In this document: piece by piece, positions 1 through 6,814 of the stretch
Layout of the letters: every line of letters begins with the position of its first letter
How positions within the stretch are numbered: position 1 is the stretch's first letter
Assembly (NCBI GenBank): GCA_002292215.1
Contig: DBBN01000023.1
Coordinates: forward strand, 1-7,599
Source of the DNA: Glaciecola sp. UBA983
Lineage (GTDB): Bacteria; Pseudomonadota; Gammaproteobacteria; Enterobacterales; Alteromonadaceae
Length of the DNA: 7,599 nucleotides
Direction: 5' to 3'
Position numbers and translations under genes: made by a program
Notes under the pieces: generated by a model
Databases searched by the model: none
The model's input: only the letters and a program-made list of their open reading frames with translations
What the model was told of the DNA's origin: nothing

Positions 1-24
1 AGAACCATCATTAGAACCATCATT
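1..24. repeat. Two-copy 12-bp tandem repeat in the zipA linker
   Basis: AGAACCATCATT occurs twice in direct succession at 1-12 and 13-24. On the coding strand it encodes Asn-Asp-Gly-Ser twice. It lies in the disordered ZipA linker at the window edge, so further copies may lie outside. The length is a multiple of three, so copy-number changes would keep the frame. Confidence 0.7.
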
Positions 25-606
25 TTGCGCTGTCACATTCTGTAAAAAATGTTTTGGTGGCGACGGAAATTGGTCAGAGTCCCCTCCAGTATTATTGGCT
101 AGTGAGGATGAATCATTATTCGCAGGAGATTGTGCCAATGGTGGTTTAGGGTTCGTCACAACTGAAGCGTATACCGTGGGTTTATCAGCAGTAGCAGGAT
201 CAGCCGTTGGCTTTGCAACTGACGTAAACATATCAAAGGTCGGGATATCATCCAGTGACGAAGTACTCTCGTTTTCAGTATTAGATGCATCGTTCTGTTT
301 TTCTGAGTCAATCGTACTCACTTTACCAATACCATACTCATCAAAATCATTTAGCTCATCATCATACGGATCGGGTAAATCAATGTTATCTGCAAATCTA
401 TTCTTATTAATCGATTCATTTTGCTGTGCTTTTGTTAGTGCATCCGTATCATTTCCTAAGCCTATGTTAGGGGCATCATAATCAATATCATCTTTACTCC
501 AATGCTCTTGTGGAGAGTTATTTTTACGACTCACCCATAAACCATGAATGAGTAGCCCAACGATAGAAATTGAGCCTAGTATAATTAGCGTAAGTTGTAA
601 GTCCAT
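1..606 (-). CDS. zipA: Cell division protein ZipA, N-terminal part (cut by left edge)
   Basis: ZipA anchors and stabilises the FtsZ ring at the inner membrane. The frame read from ATG at 606 to base 1 is open for 202 codons without a stop. The protein begins MDLQLTLIILGSISIVGLLI, followed by HGLWVSRK. This is the typical ZipA start: a periplasm-out membrane helix (about residues 4-25) ending in a basic cytoplasmic flank. The rest of what is visible (about 30-202) is a disordered linker rich in Asp, Asn, Ser, Thr and Pro, strongly acidic at about 35-130. The FtsZ-binding globular domain would lie beyond the window. The gene starts 10 bp after smc ends, with AAGGA at 617-613 as ribosome binding site overlapping the smc stop codon, so the two are co-transcribed and perhaps translationally coupled. 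In many relatives ligA follows zipA. Identification rests on the anchor sequence and on gene order. Confidence 0.9.
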   Translation of the reverse strand, partial: MDLQLTLIILGSISIVGLLIHGLWVSRKNNSPQEHWSKDDIDYDAPNIGLGNDTDALTKAQQNESINKNRFADNIDLPDPYDDELNDFDEYGIGKVSTIDSEKQNDASNTENESTSSLDDIPTFDMFTSVAKPTADPATADKPTVYASVVTNPKPPLAQSPANNDSSSLANNTGGDSDQFPSPPKHFLQNVTAQNDGSNDGS

Positions 607-612
607 CAAAAA

Positions 613-617
613 TCCTT
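613..617 (-). promoter_or_regulatory. zipA ribosome binding site overlapping the smc stop
   Basis: On the minus strand AAGGA lies 6 bases before the zipA ATG (604-606) and shares its first base with the smc TGA (617-619). A ribosome finishing smc is therefore on the zipA initiation site, which suggests translational coupling. Confidence 0.75.
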
Positions 618-3600
618 CATGCCTGAGTTATGGCTACTGCTTCATCGATATCGACGGCTACCATTCTTGATACCCCCGGTTCAGCCATTGTAACACCTGT
701 TAAATGACTCGCCATCTCCATCGCAATTTTATTATGAGAAATGTATATAAACTGTACCGTCTTAGACATTTCACTGACTAATTTACAAAACCGGCCGACA
801 TTCGCATCATCTAATGGTGCATCAACCTCATCCAACAAACAAAATGGTGCTGGATTTAAACGAAAAATAGCAAAAACCAATGATAATGCGGTTAACGCTT
901 TTTCTCCACCGGATAATAAGTGTATTGTACTATTTTTCTTACCTGGTGGTCGTGCCATAATTGTCACGCCAGTGTCGAGCATATCATCACCGGTGAGTTC
1001 AAGATAGGCTGTTCCGCCACCAAACACTTTTGGAAACAAATTTTTAAGATCAGTGTTAACTTGATCATACGTAGCTTTAAAGCGTGCTTTGGTCTCATTA
1101 TCAATCTTTTTCATAGCACTTTCTAAGGTATTCAGAGCTAAACATAAATCGGTATTTTGTTGATCTAAATGCGTTTTTCGCTGAAATTGAATCTCGTACT
1201 CAGTAATTGCTGCTAAATTTACCGCACCTAATTGCGTTATATCATAGGTAACTTGTTCTAACTCTCGTTGTAATGCAACGGCATCGGCATCATCCGGCAA
1301 GTCAGGTAAAATCGTCGATAGCTGCACCTCGATTTGTTCGAGTTGTTCAACTATTCCTGCCGCCCTGACTCGATGCCCTTGTAATCCTAACTCTTGAGAC
1401 TGAATTTTTTCTTTGATAGTCTCAACTTGATGCTGATTACCCTGATGCCCTGCTTCTGTCTGTTTAATTTTTAGTAATAATTCGTTGGCATTCGCCAACA
1501 AGAATTGAATCGCTGTATCGAGTGCCACTTGTTGTTCAAGCAACGTCAATAATTGCACTTGGTTTTGCTCATACGGCTCTTCGAGCGCCTGTATTTGATC
1601 TTCAAGCTGCCTTATTTTCATTTGTACATCGGCAAGTAATTTAACTTGATTCGATTTATTTTGAACCACAAATGAATGTGACGAGCGGGCTTTTTGTAAC
1701 GCTAGCTCAGATTGGTGAATAGAATGCTGGGCTTGCTGAACCTGATTACGTAATGAGGTGACAGCATCCGTTAATTGCGTTTCTTGCGCTCGCTTTCCAT
1801 GTTGGAGTTCAGTTAACTCGTCTAATTGCAGCGTATACTCTGCCAATGTTTCATTCAATTCATCTAACTGAATCGTTTCATCAGCTAAGGTATCCAGCAA
1901 ACGTTTTTTTTCATTAATGAGCTTAGTGTGTTGCAACTGATTTTGTTCCTGCTGGAACACTAACTGTCGCTGGGTTTGTTGAGCTTGCTGTAACTCTTGT
2001 TTTGCCTGCTCATTCGCGTTAACCGCTAAATCCAGCGTAGCTTGTTTGGTTGCCAAGCCTTCTTGTTTTTGATTTATCTCAAGTTGTAAGGCTTGAGCTT
2101 GTTGTAGCCCTGATGCAATAGCCGCAGCTAGCTCATCAATCTGCTGTGCACGCACAACTAAGCTCTGTGCAGCGCTATCAGCTTGATTATATAACCCTGT
2201 TTGATATAGCCCACCTGGCTGCAACCATATTCCATTATCTAACAAAACACTTGCGCCAATCGGTAACGTCTCAAGGACAAGAACCGCATCGTTCACATTT
2301 ATATTGGACAATAAATGAATCGTGTTAAACCATGTTGGAACACGCTCGTTTTGACACTTTTGTGCTAACGAACCAACTACCTTAGTCGTTGTAAAAGACG
2401 TCTCAAGCCAAGTATGAACGGGACTATTGGGTTCATTAACGAGCGCCTGTATGACAGCATCGGTATCACAAGTCGTCACATCGGGTTGCTGGGCAAAATG
2501 TAGCACAGGCTCAAACCAATGTGCATCTTGCGGCAGTACCGATAACCACTGCCATAACGGCTCAGTCGAAAATGCCACACTGCGTGTGATAGTTTGCGCG
2601 TTTTGTAACGTTTCTAACGCTGTTAACGCCACTTCATCTTGTGCTATTTGATGTTTAATCTGGGTTAGTTGAGTCTGCATTTGGGCTAACTCACATTGTA
2701 ATACAGACTCATCCTTGTGCAGCATGACTAGATTAGCTTGTTGTTCACTGACAACTTGATGTTGGAAGTCAATGATAGAGCCTTGAGTTAATATTTCAGC
2801 TGTAAGGTGTTGCGCTTCAAGCGTTAATTGCGCTAATCCCTGTGACACCAGATCAACACTAGATTGAGATTTTTGTCGCACACTATGTAATGCTTGGATC
2901 TGACTTTGGCATTGTTCGGATTGTGCTTTACTTTGTTGATATGCCATCGCTTGAGCAGCAGTATTGGCGGAATATTCTGTTAACGCCAACTCGGCGGCGG
3001 TTAAGTTTAGTGTTAGGCGTTGTTGTTGTGTGGTTTGGATTTCGTAATCAGGCTCTAATGCCGTCACTATCATTTGTGCATCAACAAGTTGTGAATCAAA
3101 ACTATTTAGGGCTTGCTCATGCGCAATACGCTGTGCTTTAGTATCTTGTAATTCTTGTTGAATTTGTGACTTTCTGGTGTTGCAGTACTTCTGTTCTTGT
3201 TCTAATGTCGTTATGTTGGTTGCTAACTGATATTTAGTAGCCTGTTGTGTCGCAATTTCTTCATTAAGATTCTCTTGTTGAACATGCAGTGCTATCAATT
3301 GCGTTTCTTCACCTTGTTGATTGGTGTGCAAACCAGCCAACTGGCTTGTCAGTTGCAGAATGGCATGCTCGCTTGACGCAATTTTATCAGCTTCGACCAG
3401 CCATTTTAACGCAGTAATTTGTCCTTGAAGTGTTCTTTGCTGTGCTTTTAAATCCGTATAGCGTTGCGCGGTTTGTGCTTGTTCTTGGAGTTTATCAAGT
3501 TGTTGTCCAAGTTCACTGCGTACATCATCTAAGCGAATTAAATTTTCATGAGTATGCTTGATCCGAGTCACTGTATCTTTGCGTCGTTCTTTGTATTTAG

Positions 3601-4111
3601 ATACACCTGCTGCTTCTTCTATAAATACACGTAGCTCTTGGGGTTTTGATTCAATTAACTTGGAAATCATCCCCTGTTCTATGATGGCATAACTACGCGG
3701 ACCTAATCCCGTTCCTAAAAATAAATCAGTGACATCTCGGCGGCGACATTTAGCTCCATTGAGATAATAAAAGGATTGTGCGTCACGGGTAACTAAACGC
3801 TTAACGGATAGCTCAGTATAACTAGCGTATTCACCCGCTATCCGACCGGCACTATTATCAAACACTAATTCAACTGAACACTGCCCTACAGGTTTGCGCG
3901 ACGCAGAGCCATTAAAGATGACATCGGTCATGGCGTCACCACGTAAATTTTTGGCGTTGGATTCACCTAACACCCAGCGCACAGCATCTATCACGTTAGA
4001 TTTGCCACATCCATTGGGACCGACGATAGCGGTCATATCACCATCAAAAGGGATCGTCGTAGGCTCGACAAAAGATTTAAATCCAGCTAACTTTATCCGT
4101 TTTAGACGCAT
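617..4111 (-). CDS. smc: Chromosome partition/condensation ATPase Smc
   Basis: Smc is the ABC-type ATPase of bacterial condensin. It works with ScpA and ScpB (not in this window) to organise and segregate the nucleoid. The 1164 residues match the family length. The N-terminal head has the typical start (MRLKRIKLAGFKSF), Walker A GPNGCGKSN at 31-39 and the Q-loop Gln at about 146 in YAIIEQG. The two coiled-coil arms span about 170-500 and 655-1000, with the hinge at about 505-655. The C-terminal head has LGAVNLAAITEY, the ABC signature LSGGEK at 1066-1071, Walker B with DE at 1094-1095 in LLDEVD, and the switch His at 1126. All catalytic motifs are intact. The arms are very Gln-rich; 13 of 28 residues at about 701-728 are Gln. 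The ATG start has only a weak AGG upstream, but the N-terminus is canonical. It is the first gene of an operon with zipA. Confidence 0.97.
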   Translation of the reverse strand: MRLKRIKLAGFKSFVEPTTIPFDGDMTAIVGPNGCGKSNVIDAVRWVLGESNAKNLRGDAMTDVIFNGSASRKPVGQCSVELVFDNSAGRIAGEYASYTELSVKRLVTRDAQSFYYLNGAKCRRRDVTDLFLGTGLGPRSYAIIEQGMISKLIESKPQELRVFIEEAAGVSKYKERRKDTVTRIKHTHENLIRLDDVRSELGQQLDKLQEQAQTAQRYTDLKAQQRTLQGQITALKWLVEADKIASSEHAILQLTSQLAGLHTNQQGEETQLIALHVQQENLNEEIATQQATKYQLATNITTLEQEQKYCNTRKSQIQQELQDTKAQRIAHEQALNSFDSQLVDAQMIVTALEPDYEIQTTQQQRLTLNLTAAELALTEYSANTAAQAMAYQQSKAQSEQCQSQIQALHSVRQKSQSSVDLVSQGLAQLTLEAQHLTAEILTQGSIIDFQHQVVSEQQANLVMLHKDESVLQCELAQMQTQLTQIKHQIAQDEVALTALETLQNAQTITRSVAFSTEPLWQWLSVLPQDAHWFEPVLHFAQQPDVTTCDTDAVIQALVNEPNSPVHTWLETSFTTTKVVGSLAQKCQNERVPTWFNTIHLLSNINVNDAVLVLETLPIGASVLLDNGIWLQPGGLYQTGLYNQADSAAQSLVVRAQQIDELAAAIASGLQQAQALQLEINQKQEGLATKQATLDLAVNANEQAKQELQQAQQTQRQLVFQQEQNQLQHTKLINEKKRLLDTLADETIQLDELNETLAEYTLQLDELTELQHGKRAQETQLTDAVTSLRNQVQQAQHSIHQSELALQKARSSHSFVVQNKSNQVKLLADVQMKIRQLEDQIQALEEPYEQNQVQLLTLLEQQVALDTAIQFLLANANELLLKIKQTEAGHQGNQHQVETIKEKIQSQELGLQGHRVRAAGIVEQLEQIEVQLSTILPDLPDDADAVALQRELEQVTYDITQLGAVNLAAITEYEIQFQRKTHLDQQNTDLCLALNTLESAMKKIDNETKARFKATYDQVNTDLKNLFPKVFGGGTAYLELTGDDMLDTGVTIMARPPGKKNSTIHLLSGGEKALTALSLVFAIFRLNPAPFCLLDEVDAPLDDANVGRFCKLVSEMSKTVQFIYISHNKIAMEMASHLTGVTMAEPGVSRMVAVDIDEAVAITQA

Positions 4112-4131
4112 GAACCTGTGCTATTTTTGTG

Positions 4132-4159
4132 ATTATAATTATGCATAGAAATGTAACAA
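4132..4159 (-). promoter_or_regulatory. Candidate smc promoter
   Basis: On the minus strand a perfect TATAAT (4137-4132) is preceded, with 16 bp spacing, by TTGTTA (4159-4154), a 4/6 match to the sigma-70 -35 box. Transcription would start near 4125, giving a short leader of about 14 bases before the smc ATG. This is a pattern match only. Confidence 0.5.
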
Positions 4160-4277
4160 CATTCCCTATTAGGTGCAAACAGATTACGCGATTTAGATAC
4201 GATAACGCTATGAATACGTGGTGTTTGCACAATTATTCTGCATCTATTCTATATCGGAAAACATTAGTAACATTTCT
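4147..4277. repeat. Nested inverted repeats in the smc/cysZ divergent intergenic region
   Basis: The outer pair is AGAAATGTAAC at 4147-4157 and GTAACATTTCT at 4267-4277, matching as inverted copies at 10 of 11 positions. The inner pair is GTGCAAACA at 4173-4181 and TGTTTGCAC at 4222-4230, a perfect 9-bp inverted copy. The left outer arm overlaps the candidate smc -35 box, and the right outer arm ends just before the candidate cysZ promoter. The inner arms contain GCAAAC/GTTTGC, which resembles LacI/PurR-family half-sites, but they are 40 bp apart rather than adjacent. They may be operator sites or chance. The rest of 4112-4337 is AT-rich and shows no ORF of interest. Confidence 0.4.
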
Positions 4278-4280
4278 TCA

Positions 4281-4309
4281 TACATTCCTGACGCGAAACA
4301 CCTTATAAT
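4281..4309 (+). promoter_or_regulatory. Candidate cysZ promoter
   Basis: A perfect TATAAT at 4304-4309 lies 28 bp before the cysZ ATG, so transcription would start near 4316. The -35 position at 17 bp spacing (TACATT, 4281-4286) is a poor match, which would fit an activator-dependent promoter. In enterobacteria cys genes depend on CysB, but I cannot identify a CysB site by eye. Confidence 0.4.
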
Positions 4310-4337
4310 GAGTTAACTAAATTTAGCGAGTTTTTCT

Positions 4338-5084
4338 ATGTCTATGCATCAACGCTCTGGAATGAGCTATTTTTTTCAAGGATTTTCACTGATTACCGTG
4401 AAGGGCCTCAAACGTTTTGTCTTTGTCCCGTTGATTATTAACATCGGATTATTTGCTGGTGCGTTTTATTTTCTATTTGGTGAAATTGCATTGGGGATAC
4501 AGGGCGTCATTAATATGATCCCAGATTGGCTTGGCTGGCTCAAAGATGGATTAATTTATATTTTGTGGCCGGTAGCCGTTCTAAGTGTGTTACTCATTTT
4601 TGCTTTGATCTTTGGTACATTAGCCAATTGGATAGCGGCACCATTTAACGGTTTACTTGCTGAAAAAGTTGAACAACACCTGACAGGACAAACCGTTGAC
4701 TCAAGCGGTCTAGGTGACATTCTAAAAGATTTGCCGCGCACATTAGGGCGCGAATTGACCAAACTCTTGTACTACATTCCTCGTGCCATAGGCTTTTTAT
4801 TATTATTTTTTATTCTGCCCATTATTGGTCAAGTGTTATGGTTTTTGTTTAATGGCTGGATGATGGCAATCCAATATGCAGATTACCCGTTTGATAATCA
4901 TAAAATATCGTTTGCAGCGATGCGTAATCAGTTAAATCAGCGTAAATCTTTAACATTTGGTTTTGGCATTATTACGAGTTTATTCGCATTGATCCCCATT
5001 GTTAATTTTATTGTTATGCCAGTAGCAATTTGTGGGGCGACTGCGATGTGGGTAAATGAGTTCAAACCAGAGCATACTGCATAG
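4338..5084 (+). CDS. cysZ: Sulfate transporter CysZ
   Basis: CysZ is an inner-membrane permease that brings sulfate into the cell for assimilatory reduction and cysteine synthesis. The 248-residue protein matches E. coli CysZ along its whole length as I remember it: RFVFVPLIINIGLFAGAFYF in the first membrane helix, LANWIAAPFNGLLAE at 95-109, WFLFNGWMMAIQYADYPFDN at about 168-187 followed by HK, and VMPVAICGATAMWV near the C-terminus. Hydrophobic stretches are at about 27-48, 71-93, 147-180 and 207-239. Start: GCGAG at 4326-4330 lies 7 bases before the ATG at 4338. Met3 and Met9 are possible alternative starts, but the first has the best-placed ribosome site. The gene is divergent from smc-zipA, as cysZ is divergent from zipA in E. 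coli. It converges on the metallopeptidase-like gene with a 10-bp gap. Confidence 0.96.
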   Translation: MSMHQRSGMSYFFQGFSLITVKGLKRFVFVPLIINIGLFAGAFYFLFGEIALGIQGVINMIPDWLGWLKDGLIYILWPVAVLSVLLIFALIFGTLANWIAAPFNGLLAEKVEQHLTGQTVDSSGLGDILKDLPRTLGRELTKLLYYIPRAIGFLLLFFILPIIGQVLWFLFNGWMMAIQYADYPFDNHKISFAAMRNQLNQRKSLTFGFGIITSLFALIPIVNFIVMPVAICGATAMWVNEFKPEHTA

Positions 5085-5094
5085 CGATATACTT

Positions 5095-5901
5095 TTAAGA
5101 AGATGCACCGGTCATTATCTTACTGGTTCGTCTTTTTAACACTTGTTGCTGCCATAAGTATTGATATAAATACGGTATAACAGGCACATCATAAAAACGC
5201 AAAAATGTGAAATCATTAGGATGTAATAGGAACCGTCGTATCTGATTATGCTGTGTTTCACAACCAATGTGTTCATAGTCTGCATTCTCCTTACGAAGAT
5301 TTAGCTGAGCAATAAAAATATCCGCGAAGGGATGCGGTTGGTCATTGTTATCACCCAGTTGCGAAGCATGAATAACATTCGGCGCATTGCGCGCAATATC
5401 ACATTGAAAGCGAGCTGCGGCAGCACTCATTGGATACTCATCTAAAAACCCGGCAAAATGAGCTAGTTCATGGATAAATACTTGATAGGTATCCGTGTGT
5501 GCCAGCTGCATGACAGCATCAGAGACATAGGCATTACCTTGCGCTTGTACCTTGACTATTTGTGTTGTTAAAAACGGTAGGTGTGCTTGCTGATCCCTGG
5601 CATCGTCAGAAATCATCATCGGAGGCAGCAGACAAACAGGAAGAAAGCGCATGTTCGTATCAAAGACAAAATCGTCATACAATCCCATTAAATAATGATA
5701 GTCAATGACACTGTGAGCAATTAACGCAACATGATCAACACAACGCGTAAATTGGGTTACCGATATATCAGCTGATACTTGAGGGGCTATTTGCGGATAA
5801 ATATACTTAGACGCGTTAGAATCTGCACTTATTACTATGCATACAAAAAAAACAAGCCCCTTAAAAAGCTCACTCTGAATCAGGTAAACGATTGGTGGCA
5901 T
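5095..5901 (-). CDS. Putative exported zinc-metallopeptidase-like protein (HExxHxxGxxD), family unknown
   Basis: I do not recognise this 268-residue protein. A hydrophobic stretch at about 15-26 (LVFFVCIVISA), followed by Ser-Asn-Ala at 28-30, looks like a signal peptide cut after Ala30, so the product is probably periplasmic. The clear motif is HELAHFAGFLDEYP at 144-157. It fits HExxHxxGxxD, with His144, His148 and Asp154 as possible zinc ligands and Glu145 as catalytic base. This pattern is known from metzincins that use Asp as third ligand; IgA-peptidase-like M64 proteins carry a similar HExxH...DEY but with different spacing. I see no convincing Met-turn. Four Cys (54, 90, 167, 214) remain after cleavage and could form disulfides. 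The ATG at 5901 overlaps the end of nlpI by 32 bp and has no clear ribosome site, suggesting coupling to nlpI translation. No later in-frame ATG, GTG or TTG precedes the signal peptide core. Confidence 0.7.
   Translation of the reverse strand: MPPIVYLIQSELFKGLVFFVCIVISADSNASKYIYPQIAPQVSADISVTQFTRCVDHVALIAHSVIDYHYLMGLYDDFVFDTNMRFLPVCLLPPMMISDDARDQQAHLPFLTTQIVKVQAQGNAYVSDAVMQLAHTDTYQVFIHELAHFAGFLDEYPMSAAAARFQCDIARNAPNVIHASQLGDNNDQPHPFADIFIAQLNLRKENADYEHIGCETQHNQIRRFLLHPNDFTFLRFYDVPVIPYLYQYLWQQQVLKRRTSKIMTGASS
5097..5137 (+). terminator. Likely intrinsic terminator of cysZ, inside the convergent gene
   Basis: The core stem is ACCGGT (5107-5112) with ACTGGT (5122-5127), containing one G-T pair and a 9-base loop. 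Beyond a C/T mismatch the pairing continues through 5097-5105 with 5129-5137, with two more G-T pairs. The 3' arm ends in TCTTTTT. The hairpin starts 13 bases after the cysZ stop. It lies wholly inside the last codons of the opposite-strand gene (stop at 5095-5097), so the DNA serves as both coding sequence and terminator. Read from the minus strand the T-run is weaker, so termination in that direction is less certain. Confidence 0.6.
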
Positions 5902-6814
5902 CTACTTGCACATTTTTATCACGTATCAACGCCAATTCAACCCTAGAAAAACGATGTTCAACAAATTCGTACACATTAGTACTTAACGCTAATTTAAAAA
6001 AGTTGGTGGCAATTTTGTCTTTACCAAATTGTCGAAAATATTTTCCTAAATAAAAATACGCTTCACACAAGCGTTCATTCATCTGATTACGAGTATCAAC
6101 TCCAACAATGATAGAGTTAAGTAAAGATTGTTGCGATATCTTGCCCGTATAAAATGCCACAATGTTATCAGACCACTGATTACTGGTTAACTGCACTTCT
6201 CCCTTTTTGAGCAACGTCATTGCAGTATCAGGATTAACCTCAAACTGCACCAAATATAGCCATAAAAGACGATATGCATCTTGCGGATCATTATCGTAAT
6301 AGCGTTGTATATCTGGTAGCGCTAAATCAGATCGCCCTGCATAATACAAAGCCACACCACGATTTAGATAAGTAAATTCATAATTTTCATCCATTTCGAG
6401 TACAGCATCAAATGCCTCATAGGCTTCTATATATTCTTTGCGAACCGTGTGATGGATCCCAATGGAATTATAAGCCTCATGCAAACGTGGATCAAAGCGC
6501 ACTGATTGTTGAAAATCGTAAAATGCGAGACTAGACAGACCAACACTATCAAATAATAAACCTCGGCGAAATAAAAACTGTGCACGTTCGTCGTCGCTAA
6601 GTTCAGGGCTCATGACAATCATATTGAATTTGGCTAACGCTTGTTGAGCTCGACCTGATGCTTCTACTGGCTCAGGAATGATTAAATTCGCCATACTATT
6701 ACTCGTATCAAGCGCGTCGATACGTTGTGCAAGATTAGCTTGATCGCTAGAGAGCAGTGAGCAACCACTCAGGGTTAAAATGACGATGAGGAGTAAGCAT
6801 TGAATACAGCGCAA
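5870..6814 (-). CDS. nlpI: Lipoprotein NlpI (TPR adaptor for envelope proteases/hydrolases)
   Basis: NlpI is an outer-membrane TPR lipoprotein. In E. coli it presents the endopeptidase MepS to the protease Prc and scaffolds peptidoglycan hydrolases. This 314-residue protein has a lipoprotein signal with lipobox LSGC at 15-18; Ser19 at +2 predicts outer-membrane sorting. TPR-like helices follow at about 78-111, 112-145, 146-179 and 251-281. Segments such as DDERAQFLFRRGLLFDSVGL, AYEAFDAVLEMD, NRGVALYYAGR, FYLGKYF and NVYEFVEHR closely match E. coli NlpI (294 aa) as I remember it. Start: TTG at 6814-6812 with AAGGA at 6827-6823, 8 bases upstream. An in-frame TAA at 6832-6830 rules out a longer form, and the next ATG (Met41) would lose the lipobox. 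It sits downstream of pnp, as in E. coli, but behind a terminator. Confidence 0.93.
   Translation of the reverse strand: MRCIQCLLLIVILTLSGCSLLSSDQANLAQRIDALDTSNSMANLIIPEPVEASGRAQQALAKFNMIVMSPELSDDERAQFLFRRGLLFDSVGLSSLAFYDFQQSVRFDPRLHEAYNSIGIHHTVRKEYIEAYEAFDAVLEMDENYEFTYLNRGVALYYAGRSDLALPDIQRYYDNDPQDAYRLLWLYLVQFEVNPDTAMTLLKKGEVQLTSNQWSDNIVAFYTGKISQQSLLNSIIVGVDTRNQMNERLCEAYFYLGKYFRQFGKDKIATNFFKLALSTNVYEFVEHRFSRVELALIRDKNVQVDATNRLPDSE

Noticed and set aside
95..481. Plus-strand ORF of 128 codons opposite zipA
   Set aside because: It is the antisense shadow of the Asp/Ser-rich ZipA linker; its Ser/Phe/Val-rich composition mirrors acidic codons. The minus frame is open to the window edge with a canonical ZipA anchor.
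2890..3141. Plus-strand ORF with a hydrophobic stretch, opposite smc
   Set aside because: It lies wholly within the smc coiled-coil coding region, has no known motif, and its hydrophobic residues come from antisense reading of Gln/Glu/Asn codons.
3894..4148. Plus-strand ORF spanning the smc start and promoter region
   Set aside because: Antisense to the conserved Smc head domain, with no family resemblance and no ribosome binding site that stands out.
4173..4230. GCAAAC/GTTTGC as a PurR-type operator
   Set aside because: PurR/LacI-family half-sites are adjacent, whereas these are about 40 bp apart; reported only as an unexplained inverted repeat.
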